Notes: generated from the sequence alone by a model not told the origin. A stretch of 64,000 nt of DNA from Aeromicrobium endophyticum (GCF_003586285.1 NZ_QUBR01000002.1:620001-684000); one strand, 5' to 3'; shown: positions 41,114 through 49,986, numbered from the stretch's first letter. A program made the numbers and translations.

Positions 41114-42126
41114 CAGGCGTCAGCTCCCTGTCCTGAGCGGCTGCGTGCCACGACCATCGCGGCGAGCGTGTTGATGCCCAGCGTGATGAGGAACAGCACG
41201 AAGCCGGCCGTCAGCAGTGCCTGCAGCTGCAGCGACGTCGCCTCGCCGAATCGGCCGGCGATCAGTGCGGAGATCGAGTTGGTGCCGATCTCGAGCGGCT
41301 TGATCTTGAGGTCGAACGACGGTGAGATGATGAGCACCACCGCGATGGTCTCGCCGAGCGCCCGGCCCAGGCCCAGCATCGTGCCGCCGATGATGCCGCC
41401 CTTGCCGAACGGCAGGACGACCGTCCGCACGACGCCCCAGTGGGTCGCCCCGAGGGCGAAGGCCGCCTCGCGCTCACCGGGAGGAGCCTGCGAGAACACC
41501 TGCTGCATCACGGCGCACGCCATCGGCACGACCATCATCGCCACCGCGATGCCGGCGACGAACGCCGACGCGGTGTAGCGGGACTGCTCCCAGACCGCGG
41601 CATTCGGATCGGCGTCGACGCGGAAGAACGGGATCCAGCCCAGGTGCTGGTGCAACCAGAGGGCGAAGGCGCTGGCGTGGGGCTGCACGAGCGTGAAGCC
41701 CCAGAGGCCGTAGATGATGCTCGGCACGGCGGCCATCAGGTCGACCAGCGACACCAACGTCGCCTTGATGCGCGCGGGGGCGTACTCGGCGATGTAGAGC
41801 GCGGTCATCACCGACAGGGGGAACGCGAACAGCAGCGCCACGGCGGCGATCGTGAAGGTGCCGATGAGCACCGCCCCGATGCCGAGGATGTCCGCCTCGG
41901 GCTGCCACTGGGTCTCGGTCAGGAACCCGAAGCCGTAGCGGCCGAAGGTCGGGACGGCCGAGAAGGCCAGGAACAGGCCGATACCGGCGGTGATCGCCAG
42001 GACGGTCGCGGCGATGGCGCGCGATCCGAGGACGAAGGCCCGGTCGGAGCCGGACTCGTCGATCCACAGATCGCGCGGCTCGTCCTCCTCCGCCTCGGGC
42101 AGGGCGGAGCGCAGGGTCGTGCTCAC
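41113..42126 (-). CDS. pstC: Phosphate ABC transporter permease PstC
   Basis: The 337-residue permease has about six to seven membrane segments and PstC features: FGFLTETQWQPEADILGIGA, IAEYAPARIKATLVSLVDLM and the EAA loop PGEREAAFALGATHWGVVRT. It starts with GTG at 42126 and is the first gene of the pst operon. The PHO-box-like direct repeat at 42203-42224 is 77 bp upstream, consistent with induction by phosphate limitation. Confidence 0.95.
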   Translation of the reverse strand: MSTTLRSALPEAEEDEPRDLWIDESGSDRAFVLGSRAIAATVLAITAGIGLFLAFSAVPTFGRYGFGFLTETQWQPEADILGIGAVLIGTFTIAAVALLFAFPLSVMTALYIAEYAPARIKATLVSLVDLMAAVPSIIYGLWGFTLVQPHASAFALWLHQHLGWIPFFRVDADPNAAVWEQSRYTASAFVAGIAVAMMVVPMACAVMQQVFSQAPPGEREAAFALGATHWGVVRTVVLPFGKGGIIGGTMLGLGRALGETIAVVLIISPSFDLKIKPLEIGTNSISALIAGRFGEATSLQLQALLTAGFVLFLITLGINTLAAMVVARSRSGQGADA

Positions 42127-42202
42127 AGATGGGGCTCATTTCGCGACAGGATTCGAAGGTGTCGCGAGGAACCTAGGCCACGCAGACCCTGCTGCGGACC
42201 GT

Positions 42203-42224
42203 CTGCGGTGAACGAGCGATGAAC
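42203..42224 (-). promoter_or_regulatory. PHO box (two 11-bp direct repeat units)
   Basis: On the minus strand GTTCATCGCTC is followed directly by GTTCACCGCAG. This matches the PhoP-binding direct repeat units described in Streptomyces (GTTCACC-type, 11-bp period). It lies upstream of pstC in the correct orientation. Confidence 0.75.
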
Positions 42225-42277
42225 GCACGACGTACCTTCTGCTCCCCGACCCGAAAGTGCCTCCTGAGACGCAGCAA

Positions 42278-42325
42278 CGCCCCTCGAGCTGGTCGAAAGG
42301 GGCCTTTCGACAAGCTCAAGGGGCG
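42278..42325. terminator. 23-bp stem hairpin of the GAGCTTGTCGA repeat family
   Basis: CGCCCCTCGAGCTGGTCGAA (start of left arm, 42278) pairs with 42303-42325 at 21 of 23 positions around a 2-nt centre. It lies 11 bp past the stop of the minus-strand SPFH gene and is related in sequence to the hairpin at 31041-31089. A mobile repeat used as terminator is likely. Confidence 0.7.
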
Positions 42326-42335
42326 AGGCGTGTCG

Positions 42336-43439
42336 CTACTGCTGCGCGGGCGGAGCCGGGGGCGGCTCCGTCGGCGGCGCGGGCGGCACGTCGGCCGCCG
42401 TCGTCGCCGGGTTCTCGGCCGCCTTGGCGGCGTCGAGCGCCTCCTGGACGGCCTCGTTGGTGGCCTCGGTCTGCACCGAGTCGTCCTCGATCTCCGAGTC
42501 GTAGTCGACGCGCGTCTTGCTGCCGCCGCCGTCGACGGGGATCGAGCCGATCGTGCCGCCGAGCGTGCCGAGCGCCTTGGTGAGCTCGGCCGGGATGATC
42601 CAGGTCGTCGCGTTGTCGCCCTCGGCGATCTTCGGCAGCATCTGCAGGTACTGGTACGACAGCAGCTTCTGGTCGGGGTTGCCGTCGTGGATCGCCTGGA
42701 AGACGGTCTGGATGGCCTGCGCCTCGCCCTGGGCTCGCAGGATCTGGGCCTGGCGGTCGGCCTGCGCTGTCAGGATCTGCGCCTGGCGCTGGCCCTCGGC
42801 CGTCAGGATGGCCGACTGCTTGTCGCCCTCGGCGGTGAGGATGGCCGACTGGCGCTCGCCCTCGGCGGTCAGGATCGCGGCGCGCTTGTTGCGCTCGGCG
42901 CGCATCTGCTGCTCCATCGCGTCGATGATCGACGGCGGCGGGTCGATGCCCTTGAGCTCGACACGGTTGACGCGGATGCCCCACTTGCCGGTGGCCGAGT
43001 CGAGCTCGCCGCGCAGGCCGGAGTTGATCTGGTCACGGCTGGTCAGCGCGTGCTCGAGGGTCATGCCACCGGTGATGTTGCGCAGCGTCGTCATCGTCAG
43101 CTGCTCGATGGCCTGGATGTAGTTGGCGATCTCGTACGTCGCGGCGACCGGGTCGGTCACCTGGAAGTAGATGACGGTGTCGATCGACACCACGAGGTTG
43201 TCCTCGGTGATGACGGGCTGCGGCGGGAACGACACGACCTGCTCGCGCAGGTCGATGACGTAACGCACCTTGTCGATGAACGGCATGACGATGTTGAGGC
43301 CGGCCGACAGGGTCGTGCGGTACTTGCCGAAGCGCTCGACGATGCCCGACCGGGCCTGGGGGACGATCTTGACCGTCATCGATACGACGACGATCGCCAG
43401 GACGGCGAGCAGGACGAGCACGATCAGTGCTGCGGACAT
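42336..43439 (-). CDS. SPFH/Band 7 (stomatin-like) membrane protein
   Basis: The 367-residue protein has an N-terminal membrane segment (ALIVLVLLAVLAIVVVSM), a Band 7 domain (VPQARSGIVERFGKY, DLREQVVSFPPQPVITEDN, WGIRVNRVELKGIDPP) and a coiled-coil tail with near-perfect repeats of AILTAEGxxQS (four to five copies). The C-terminus is Pro-rich (PPAPPTEPPPAPPAQQ). Members form oligomeric membrane microdomain scaffolds. It overlaps the NfeD gene (ATGA), the usual partner of bacterial stomatins. Confidence 0.93.
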   Translation of the reverse strand: MSAALIVLVLLAVLAIVVVSMTVKIVPQARSGIVERFGKYRTTLSAGLNIVMPFIDKVRYVIDLREQVVSFPPQPVITEDNLVVSIDTVIYFQVTDPVAATYEIANYIQAIEQLTMTTLRNITGGMTLEHALTSRDQINSGLRGELDSATGKWGIRVNRVELKGIDPPPSIIDAMEQQMRAERNKRAAILTAEGERQSAILTAEGDKQSAILTAEGQRQAQILTAQADRQAQILRAQGEAQAIQTVFQAIHDGNPDQKLLSYQYLQMLPKIAEGDNATTWIIPAELTKALGTLGGTIGSIPVDGGGSKTRVDYDSEIEDDSVQTEATNEAVQEALDAAKAAENPATTAADVPPAPPTEPPPAPPAQQ

Positions 43440-43909
43440 CAGGACTCCTTGGAGAGGGGTGATGCGGTGGCTGAGGTGACGACGGCGGTGGCCCCGTCGA
43501 TGCGGACGACGAGCACCTCCGCGCCGGTGTCGAGGACGGTGTCGAGCTCGGTGCGGGCCGACCAGAGCTCGCCGCGCAGCTGCACGCGACCCTGACGCGC
43601 GTCGACCGGCTCGACGACGACAGCGGTGGTCCCGACGAGGTTGGCGTGACCGGTCTGCAGCGTCGGGCCGGCGTGCAGCTTGGCCACGACGGAGGGCCGG
43701 ACGAGGAACAGCAGGAGCAGCGAGACGATCGCGAAGATCGGCACGGTGATCCACACCGGGGCGCCGAGACCGGCGGCGGCGCCGGCGGCGATCGCACCGA
43801 CGGCGAACATCAGCAGCACCAGGTCGAGGCTCAGCATCTCGACGACGGCCAGGACGACGGCGAGCCCCAGCCAGGCGGCCCAGGCGTGGTCGCGGATCCA
43901 GTCGGTCAT
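43439..43909 (-). CDS. NfeD-like membrane protein
   Basis: The 156-residue protein has two to three membrane segments in residues 12-70 (WLGLAVVLAVVEMLSLDLVL, VWITVPIFAIVSLLLLFLV) and a C-terminal OB-fold (LVGTTAVVVEPVDARQGRVQ, GAEVLVVRIDGATAVV) as in short NfeD1b proteins. It stands between an ABC ATPase gene and the SPFH gene with 4-bp overlaps on both sides, the canonical NfeD-stomatin pairing. Confidence 0.9.
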   Translation of the reverse strand: MTDWIRDHAWAAWLGLAVVLAVVEMLSLDLVLLMFAVGAIAAGAAAGLGAPVWITVPIFAIVSLLLLFLVRPSVVAKLHAGPTLQTGHANLVGTTAVVVEPVDARQGRVQLRGELWSARTELDTVLDTGAEVLVVRIDGATAVVTSATASPLSKES

Positions 43910-44736
43910 GCGTTCTCCCCCGTGTCGGCGGGCCGCACGGCCCGGCGTCCGTATCCTGCACGGCGGGCCGCGTAGCGTCCACCGTCGTCGTCGAGCTGGA
44001 TGCGCTGGCCGAACGTCCTCGAGAGGTTGTCGGCGGTGAGCGCCTCGTCGATGGGACCTTGCGCGACGACCTTGCCGTCGCGCAGGAGCAGCACGTGGGT
44101 GAAGCCGATCGGGATCTCCTCGACGTGGTGCGACACCATCACGAGCGCCGGCGAGTCGTCGTCGTGCGCGAGCGTCTCGAGGCTGGCCAGGAGGTCTTCG
44201 CGCGCACCGAGGTCGAGGCCGGCTCCTGGCTCGTCGAGCAGCAGCAGCTCGGGGTCGGTCATCAGGGCACGGGCGATCAGGACGCGCTTGCGCTCGCCCT
44301 CCGACAGCGTGCCGAACGTGCGTCCGGCCAGCGGCGCGATGCCCCACTCCCCCATGATCTGCTCGGCACGGGCGTGGTCGTGCTCGTCGTACTCCTCGTT
44401 CCACCGGCCCGTCACGGCGTAGGCGGCCGACAGCACGACGTCGCGGACCGACTCGGCCGGCGGGATGCGCTCGGCGACCTTGGTGCTGGTGTGGCCGATG
44501 CGGGTGCGCAGCTCGGAGAGGTCGACCTGGCCGAGACGCTCGCCGAGGATGTCGACGGTGCCGACCGTCGGGTGCATGGAGGCGCCGATGATCTGCAGCA
44601 GCGTCGTCTTGCCGGCGCCGTTGGGGCCGAGCACCACCCAGCGCTCGTTCTCGTCCACGGTCCAGCTGACGTCCGCGAGCAGCAGCTTGCCGGGGCGCAT
44701 CACGCTGACCTCCGAGAGCTCGAAAGCGGCGGGCAT
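43906..44736 (-). CDS. ABC transporter ATP-binding protein (YheS/ModF-like stand-alone)
   Basis: The 276-residue ATPase has the Walker A GPNGAGKTT, signature LSEGERKRV, Walker B LLLLDEPGAGLDLGA and a MVSHHVEEI H-loop. There is no adjacent permease; it heads the operon with NfeD and SPFH genes. The C-terminus is basic (RRAGYGRRAVRPADTGENA). It resembles ModF/YlmA-type soluble ABC ATPases; its partner is unknown. Confidence 0.85.
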   Translation of the reverse strand: MPAAFELSEVSVMRPGKLLLADVSWTVDENERWVVLGPNGAGKTTLLQIIGASMHPTVGTVDILGERLGQVDLSELRTRIGHTSTKVAERIPPAESVRDVVLSAAYAVTGRWNEEYDEHDHARAEQIMGEWGIAPLAGRTFGTLSEGERKRVLIARALMTDPELLLLDEPGAGLDLGAREDLLASLETLAHDDDSPALVMVSHHVEEIPIGFTHVLLLRDGKVVAQGPIDEALTADNLSRTFGQRIQLDDDGGRYAARRAGYGRRAVRPADTGENA

Positions 44737-44828
44737 GCGGCCTCCTGGTCGTGGACCTGGTTCGACGGTGGTGCGGTGCGGCCAACCTATCGCGCCGGTG
44801 TTCGGCGTCAGCGATAGCCTCTCTTGCG

Positions 44829-46040
44829 ATGACCGAGCCCGTGCCCACCGTGCACTTCACCGATCCGACCGTCCTGGTGACCCTCATGGGTCCCGATCAG
44901 AGCGGCGTCACCACGCGCCTGTTCGGCGAGCTGGCACCTACCGGCGTCGAGGTCATCGACGTCGAGCAGCTCGTCGTGCGCGGACGCCTCATCCTCAGCG
45001 CCCTGCTCACCGTGCCCGACGACGTGCCGAGCCTCGAGCGGACCGTGCGCGGGGTCGGCGACCACTTCGGGCTCGAGGTGACGGTCGAGCACGGCACGGG
45101 CGACAACCGGGCGCGCCGGGTCGGACGCGCGCAGGTCGTGGTGCTGGGTGCTCCGCTGCGCCCGGCCGCCATGTCGGCGCTGGCGCAGGGCATCAAGGAC
45201 GACGGCGGCAACATCGACCGCATCGTGCGCATGGCCCGCTACCCCGTCACGGCGATCCGCATGGAGGTGTCGGGAGCCGACCCCGACGAGCTGCAGGCGC
45301 ACCTGGCCGCGATCGCGCACGAGCAGGGGGTCGACGTCGCGGTGCAGGAGAACGGCATCCTGCGTCACGCCCAGCGCCTCGTCGTCATGGACGTCGACTC
45401 GACCCTCATCCAGGGCGAGGTCATCGAGATGATCGCGGCGCACGCGGGCTGCGAGCAGGAGGTCGCGCGCATCACGGAGTCGGCGATGCGCGGCGAGCTC
45501 GACTTCGGCGAGTCGCTGACCGCCCGGGTCGCCCTGCTCGAGGGGGTCGAGGAGTCCGCCCTCGACGCGGTGTACGACTCGCTCGAGTACGCCAAGGGCG
45601 CACGCACCATGATCCGCACGCTCAAGCGCCTGGGCTACCGGTTCGCGCTGGTCAGCGGCGGGTTCACGCAGATCATCCAGAGGATCGCCGCCGAGCTCGA
45701 GGTCGACTACTTCGCGGCCAACGAGCTCGAGGTGGTCGACGGACGTCTCACCGGTCGCGTCGTCGGGCCGGTCGTCGACCGTGCCGGCAAGGCCGAGGCG
45801 CTGCGCCGGTTCGCCGACGAGGCGCGCATCCCGGTCAAGAACACCGTGGCGATCGGTGACGGCGCCAACGACCTCGACATGCTCGCGGCATCGGGGCTCG
45901 GCATCGCGTTCAACGCCAAGCCCCTCGTGCGCGACCAGGCGAAGACATCGGTCAACGTGCCGTACCTCGACGCGATCGTCTACCTGCTCGGCATCACCCG
46001 CGAAGAGGTCGAGGCGGCCGACGCCGCCGATTCGGTCTAG
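44829..46040 (+). CDS. serB: Phosphoserine phosphatase SerB
   Basis: The 403-residue enzyme catalyses the last step of serine synthesis. An N-terminal ACT-type regulatory region (VLVTLMGPDQSGVTTRLFGE) with a second copy near residues 98-170 is followed by a HAD phosphatase domain: DVDSTL nucleophile motif, ALVSGGFTQI, and VAIGDGANDLDMLAASGLGI. It starts at ATG 44829 and overlaps the convergent ArsR gene by 4 bp. Confidence 0.95.
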   Translation: MTEPVPTVHFTDPTVLVTLMGPDQSGVTTRLFGELAPTGVEVIDVEQLVVRGRLILSALLTVPDDVPSLERTVRGVGDHFGLEVTVEHGTGDNRARRVGRAQVVVLGAPLRPAAMSALAQGIKDDGGNIDRIVRMARYPVTAIRMEVSGADPDELQAHLAAIAHEQGVDVAVQENGILRHAQRLVVMDVDSTLIQGEVIEMIAAHAGCEQEVARITESAMRGELDFGESLTARVALLEGVEESALDAVYDSLEYAKGARTMIRTLKRLGYRFALVSGGFTQIIQRIAAELEVDYFAANELEVVDGRLTGRVVGPVVDRAGKAEALRRFADEARIPVKNTVAIGDGANDLDMLAASGLGIAFNAKPLVRDQAKTSVNVPYLDAIVYLLGITREEVEAADAADSV

Positions 46041-46351
46041 CGTCCGCCCAGCACCGAGTCGATCAGCCCCGGGAACCGCGCGTCGAGCTCGTCCTTGCGC
46101 AGGCTGACGACGCGGCGCCGTCCGTCGGGCTCGTTGCGCACGATGCCGGCCTCGCGCAGCACCTTCATGAGGTGCGACTTGGTCGACTTCGGCAGATCGG
46201 GGTTGGTGACTCCGCACTCGGCCATCGTCAGGGGCCCTGCGGCGAGCTCGCGGACGATCTGCAGGCGCGCGGGGTCGCTGAGGGCGAACAGCACGTCGGT
46301 GACCTCGACGTCGGCGACGTCGGGGTGCGGCAGCTGTGTGAGCGTGGTCAT
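46037..46351 (-). CDS. ArsR-family transcriptional regulator
   Basis: The 104-residue winged-helix protein (VLFALSDPARLQIVRELAAG; LPKSTKSHLMKVLREAGIV as recognition region) is of the ArsR type. A metal-binding ELCVC motif is absent, and the single cysteine sits at MAECGVT. It is divergent from an MFS exporter gene; the 98-bp gap contains the palindrome GGTTCGAACC (46408-46417). It probably represses the exporter and itself. Confidence 0.88.
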   Translation of the reverse strand: MTTLTQLPHPDVADVEVTDVLFALSDPARLQIVRELAAGPLTMAECGVTNPDLPKSTKSHLMKVLREAGIVRNEPDGRRRVVSLRKDELDARFPGLIDSVLGGR

Positions 46352-46449
46352 GGTTCGACAATACTTGAACTTTCCAAGGATCGGCGTACGGTGAGACAGT
46401 TCCACTTGGTTCGAACCGATCGATCCCGCCCCCTGCTCCTGGAGACCAC

Positions 46450-47655
46450 ATGACCGTCACCGCGCCACCGACGACGTCACGGACGACCTCCCGCGTCTCG
46501 GGATTCGCGCTCGCCGTCACCGCGATCGTCGTGATGATGGTCTGCGCCAGCGCGCCCTCGCCGTTCTACCCCGTGCTGCAGCAGCAGCTCGGGTTCTCGG
46601 CGACCACCATGACCGCGATCTTCGCGGTGTACGCCGTGACGCTCCTGCTGACGCTGCTCGTCGCCGGATCGATCTCCGACCACGTCGGGCGCCGGCCCGT
46701 CATCTCGCTCGGGTTCGTGGTGCTGGCGGCCAGCATGCTCACGTTCTGGCACGCCGACAGCGTCGCGGTGCTGATCGGGGCCCGCTTCGTGCAGGGCGTC
46801 GCGGCAGGGCTGCTGATGTCGGCGCTGTCGGCGGCGGTGGTCGACAGCGAGCCGGCCGCACGTCCCGGCGCGGCCGCGACGCTCAACAGCGTCAGCCCGA
46901 TGGGAGGCCTGGCCATCGGCGCACTGGCGGCCGGTGCCCTGCTCGATGGCACCTCGTCGGCGTCCGCGATCGTGTTCGGCGGCCTGACCGCGCTGTCGGT
47001 GCTCGTCGCCGTCGTGGTCTGGTTCGTCCCCGAGACCTCGCCGCGCCACGAGGGCCTGCTGCCGTCGCTGGTGCCGCGCGCCGGGTTGCCTCGCGCGGCC
47101 AGGGGGCCGTTCCTGCGCAGCGCGCCGGCCCTGTTCGCGGGCTGGGCCACCGGAGGCCTGTACCTGTCGTTGGGCGCGCCGCTGGCCGGCCGCGAGCTGG
47201 GCGCCGAGCGGCACGTCGAGCAGGGCCTCGTCGTCGCGGTGCTGACGGGCGTCGGAGCCCTGACCTGCTACCTGGCGCGCCGGCGCACCCCGCGCGAGCT
47301 CACGATCGTCGGCACGACCGCCCTGGCGACCGGCACCACCCTGACGCTCGTCGCACTCGCAGCCGGTTCGTACTGGGGCTTCATCGCCGCGGCCGTCGTC
47401 GCGGGCGTGGGCTTCGGCGGGTCGTTCATGGGCATCATGCGGTCGATCACCCCGCTCGCGGCACCCCACGAGCGGGGCGAGCTGTTCGCTGCCGTGTTCG
47501 TGGTGGCCTACCTGGCCTTCGGCATCCCGGCCGTGGTGGCCGGCATCGCGTCGAGCCACATCGGGCTGGCCGAGACGACGTACGTCTACGGAGCCGTCGT
47601 GGTCGTCCTGTCGCTCACTGCAGCGATCCTGCGAAAGTTCACCTCGACGGACTGA
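46450..47655 (+). CDS. MFS transporter
   Basis: The 401-residue protein has about twelve hydrophobic segments and the MFS loop 2-3 motif ISDHVGRRPVISLG. It starts MTVTAPPTTSRTTSR. The divergent ArsR regulator upstream suggests inducible drug or metabolite efflux. Substrate cannot be read from sequence. Confidence 0.9.
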   Translation: MTVTAPPTTSRTTSRVSGFALAVTAIVVMMVCASAPSPFYPVLQQQLGFSATTMTAIFAVYAVTLLLTLLVAGSISDHVGRRPVISLGFVVLAASMLTFWHADSVAVLIGARFVQGVAAGLLMSALSAAVVDSEPAARPGAAATLNSVSPMGGLAIGALAAGALLDGTSSASAIVFGGLTALSVLVAVVVWFVPETSPRHEGLLPSLVPRAGLPRAARGPFLRSAPALFAGWATGGLYLSLGAPLAGRELGAERHVEQGLVVAVLTGVGALTCYLARRRTPRELTIVGTTALATGTTLTLVALAAGSYWGFIAAAVVAGVGFGGSFMGIMRSITPLAAPHERGELFAAVFVVAYLAFGIPAVVAGIASSHIGLAETTYVYGAVVVVLSLTAAILRKFTSTD

Positions 47656-47664
47656 GGCCGGAGA

Positions 47665-47880
47665 TCACTCGTCGTCCTCGAGGCGGAAGCCGATCTTCAT
47701 CGTCACCTGGTAGTGGCCGACCTCGGAGTCGGTGATCTGTCCCCGGATGCCGGTGACCTCGAACCAGTCGAGGTGCCGCAGGGTCTGCGAGGCACGCTTG
47801 ATGCCGTTGTCGACGGCCTGCGTGACGCCCTCCGGGGAGGTGCCGACGATCTCGGTGATGCGGTATGTGCGGTCAGTCAT
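47665..47880 (-). CDS. Dodecin family protein
   Basis: The 71-residue protein matches dodecins: YRITEIVGTSPEGVTQAVDN, LRHLDWFEVTGIRGQI and YQVTMKIGFRLEDD. Dodecins assemble as dodecamers storing flavin or CoA. The tryptophan in LDWFEV is the flavin-stacking position. It converges on the MFS gene. Confidence 0.95.
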   Translation of the reverse strand: MTDRTYRITEIVGTSPEGVTQAVDNGIKRASQTLRHLDWFEVTGIRGQITDSEVGHYQVTMKIGFRLEDDE

Positions 47881-47923
47881 GTGCCTATCATGCAGGCTCG
47901 GTGGACCGGCGTAGGCTGGAAGG

Positions 47924-48262
47924 GTGCCCGAACCCCGAGAACCACGCAAGCAGCAGGTCTTCTCGATCACCACGGCCGCCGAGTCCCAGACCGACGACCG
48001 CATGCGACGCGAGAAGCGTTACGCCGTCTCGATGATCATCCGAACGCTGTGCTTCCTGGGCGGCGTCGTGCTCGTCATGCAGCCCATGCCGTTCGCCGTC
48101 CTCGGGTGGCTGATGTTCGTCGGCGCCGTGTTCCTGCCGTATGCGGCGGTCATCTTCGCCAACGCCGGTGTCCGCAAGAAGGGCGACGGTCCGTCGCCCT
48201 TCGGGCCCGAGCCGGGCAAGCAGATCGCCACCACCCGCACCACCCCGCTCGACCGTGGCTGA
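47924..48262 (+). CDS. DUF3099 family membrane protein
   Basis: The 112-residue protein has FSITTAAESQTDDRMRREKR followed by two membrane helices (SMIIRTLCFLGGVVLVMQ and PFAVLGWLMFVGAVFLPYAA), the DUF3099 architecture. The C-terminus is cytoplasmic-like (PSPFGPEPGKQ). It begins with GTG 47924. The next gene overlaps its 3' end by 8 bp. Function unknown; the family is restricted to Actinobacteria. Confidence 0.88.
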   Translation: MPEPREPRKQQVFSITTAAESQTDDRMRREKRYAVSMIIRTLCFLGGVVLVMQPMPFAVLGWLMFVGAVFLPYAAVIFANAGVRKKGDGPSPFGPEPGKQIATTRTTPLDRG

Positions 48263-48449
48263 GCCCCTGATCTGCTCGGCCAAGGGGTGCACGGCCGAGG
48301 CCGTCCACCAGGTCGTGTGGAACAACCCCAAGCTGCACACGCCCGACCGTCGCAAGATCTGGCTGGCGTGCGACGAGCACGAGTCGTCGTTGCGCAGCTT
48401 CCTCGACGCGCGCGACTTCTACCGCGAGACCGTCCCGCTCGAGGCCTGA
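48255..48449 (+). CDS. Small putative zinc-binding protein
   Basis: The 64-residue product begins VAEPLICSAKGCTAEAVHQV and contains Cys7, Cys12, Cys39 and His42 (CSAKGC ... LACDEHE), an arrangement fitting one zinc site. It starts with GTG within the end of the DUF3099 gene, so it is probably translated by coupling. It is found as a conserved small actinobacterial protein in my recollection, but I know no function. Confidence 0.7.
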   Translation: MAEPLICSAKGCTAEAVHQVVWNNPKLHTPDRRKIWLACDEHESSLRSFLDARDFYRETVPLEA

Positions 48450-48531
48450 CGCTGCTCCGCTCCCCCGCCGAGTAGCATCGCGGCACGTCCGGGTGATGTG
48501 CCGGGGCGACAGCACCGGGGCGGGGGACGAG

Positions 48532-48978
48532 ATGTTCGGTCGGAAGAAGACGAGGGCCAAGCTCGAGGACGTGGTCGAACGGCTCCGGCCCGACCTCACG
48601 CGGGAGTCTCTCGGAGTCGGACCGGACTTCCCCGGAGTGGCTCCGAACCCGCTCATGAGCCGTGAGGCCCGCGAGCGCACTGCACAGCTGCGTGAGGGGA
48701 CGCTCGCTCTCGGCGTCCTGGTCGACTGGCGAGAGGTCAACAGCAACCCGCGCCTGGTGCTGATGCTCGACGTGGAGACGGCCGAGGGTGTCGCGTTCCG
48801 CGGCATCGCCGACGAGAGCTTCACGATCACCGAGCTCACCCGGCTGGCTCCCGGGCAGACGATGCCCGTGCGCTACCGGCCGGACGTCATGGACCACTAC
48901 GTCGCGCTGGCCCTGGACGCCGACCCGGCCGACGTGCAACGGGTCTCCGACGAGATCGCGCGCCGCAAGCGAGCCTGA
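48532..48978 (+). CDS. Hypothetical protein
   Basis: The 148-residue soluble protein starts MFGRKKTRAKLEDVVERL and contains a probable small beta-domain (LALGVLVDWREVNSNPRLVL, PGQTMPVRYRPDVMDHYVAL). The latter half resembles short OB/SH3-like stretches in secreted or regulatory actinobacterial proteins with a GQxMPVRYxP motif. GGGGGA lies upstream of the ATG. No catalytic motif is seen. Confidence 0.7.
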   Translation: MFGRKKTRAKLEDVVERLRPDLTRESLGVGPDFPGVAPNPLMSREARERTAQLREGTLALGVLVDWREVNSNPRLVLMLDVETAEGVAFRGIADESFTITELTRLAPGQTMPVRYRPDVMDHYVALALDADPADVQRVSDEIARRKRA

Positions 48979-48999
48979 CCCGGCGGCGGGGACGGTCGG

Positions 49000-49986
49000 C
49001 TAGCCGCCGATGGCCGACATGGGTCGGTCCGACTGCAGGAACGTCGGGTCGTCGATGCCGTGACCCGGCAGCTTGGTCGCCATCGCGGCGATCCACCGGT
49101 CGGCGATCTCGGCGTCGGACGCACCTGCCCGCATGGGCGTGCGCAGGTCGGACTCCTCGCGCGCGAACAGGCAGTTCATGATCTGGCCGTCGGCCGTCAG
49201 CCGCACGCGGTTGCAGTCGCCGCAGAACGGCTTGGTCACCGAGGCGATGATGCCGACGGTGTGTGGGCCGTCGTCGACGAGGAACTTCTCAGCCGGGGCC
49301 GACCCCCGACCGTCCAGGCCGGTCAGCCGGAACTGCTCGCCGAGCAGCGCGAGCGTCTCGTCGGCGGTGACCATCGCCTCACGGCTCCAGCCGTGCTGGG
49401 CATCGAGGGGCATCTGCTCGATGAAGCGCAGCTCGTAGCCGTGCGCGATGCACCAGCGCAGCAGGTCGGGCGCCTCGTGCTCGTTGATGCCGCGCAGCAG
49501 CACCGCGTTGACCTTGACGGGCCGCAGACCGGCTTCGTGGGCGGCTGCGAGGCCGTCCAGCACGTCGTGGAGACGGTCGCGTCGCGTGATCTTCTCGAAG
49601 GTCGCCGGGTCGGTCGTGTCGAGGCTGATGTTGACCCGGTCGAGCCCGGCCTCGGCCAGCGCCCGCGCCGTGTGCTTGAGACCCAGCCCGTTGGACGTCA
49701 TGGCCGTGCGAGGGCCCGATGGCAGCGCCTTGGTGGTGGCCACGATCGACGGCAGGCTGCGCCTCAGCAGCGGCTCGCCGCCGGTGAACCGGACGTCACG
49801 GATGCCGAGCGTCTCGACGCCGATCGCGATGAGCCGGTTGAGCTCGTCGTCGGTGAGCGTCGCCTCGGTGGGCAACCAGTCGAGACCCTCGGCCGGCATG
49901 CAGTACTGGCACCGCAGGTTGCAGCGGTCGGTCAGGGAGACCCGCAGATCCGTGGCCACGCGGCCGTGCCGATCGATGAGGTCCAT
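49000..49986 (-). CDS. moaA: GTP 3',8-cyclase MoaA (molybdenum cofactor)
   Basis: The 328-residue radical-SAM enzyme converts GTP to 3',8-cyclo-GTP in molybdopterin synthesis. The N-terminal cluster motif is CNLRCQYC (Cys22, Cys26, Cys29), with FTGGEPLLRR; the second cluster is in FCGDCNRVRLTADGQIMNC. The C-terminus ends in GG (SAIGG), as required for GTP binding. No other moa or mob gene is in the window, so this one is isolated. Confidence 0.95.
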   Translation of the reverse strand: MDLIDRHGRVATDLRVSLTDRCNLRCQYCMPAEGLDWLPTEATLTDDELNRLIAIGVETLGIRDVRFTGGEPLLRRSLPSIVATTKALPSGPRTAMTSNGLGLKHTARALAEAGLDRVNISLDTTDPATFEKITRRDRLHDVLDGLAAAHEAGLRPVKVNAVLLRGINEHEAPDLLRWCIAHGYELRFIEQMPLDAQHGWSREAMVTADETLALLGEQFRLTGLDGRGSAPAEKFLVDDGPHTVGIIASVTKPFCGDCNRVRLTADGQIMNCLFAREESDLRTPMRAGASDAEIADRWIAAMATKLPGHGIDDPTFLQSDRPMSAIGG

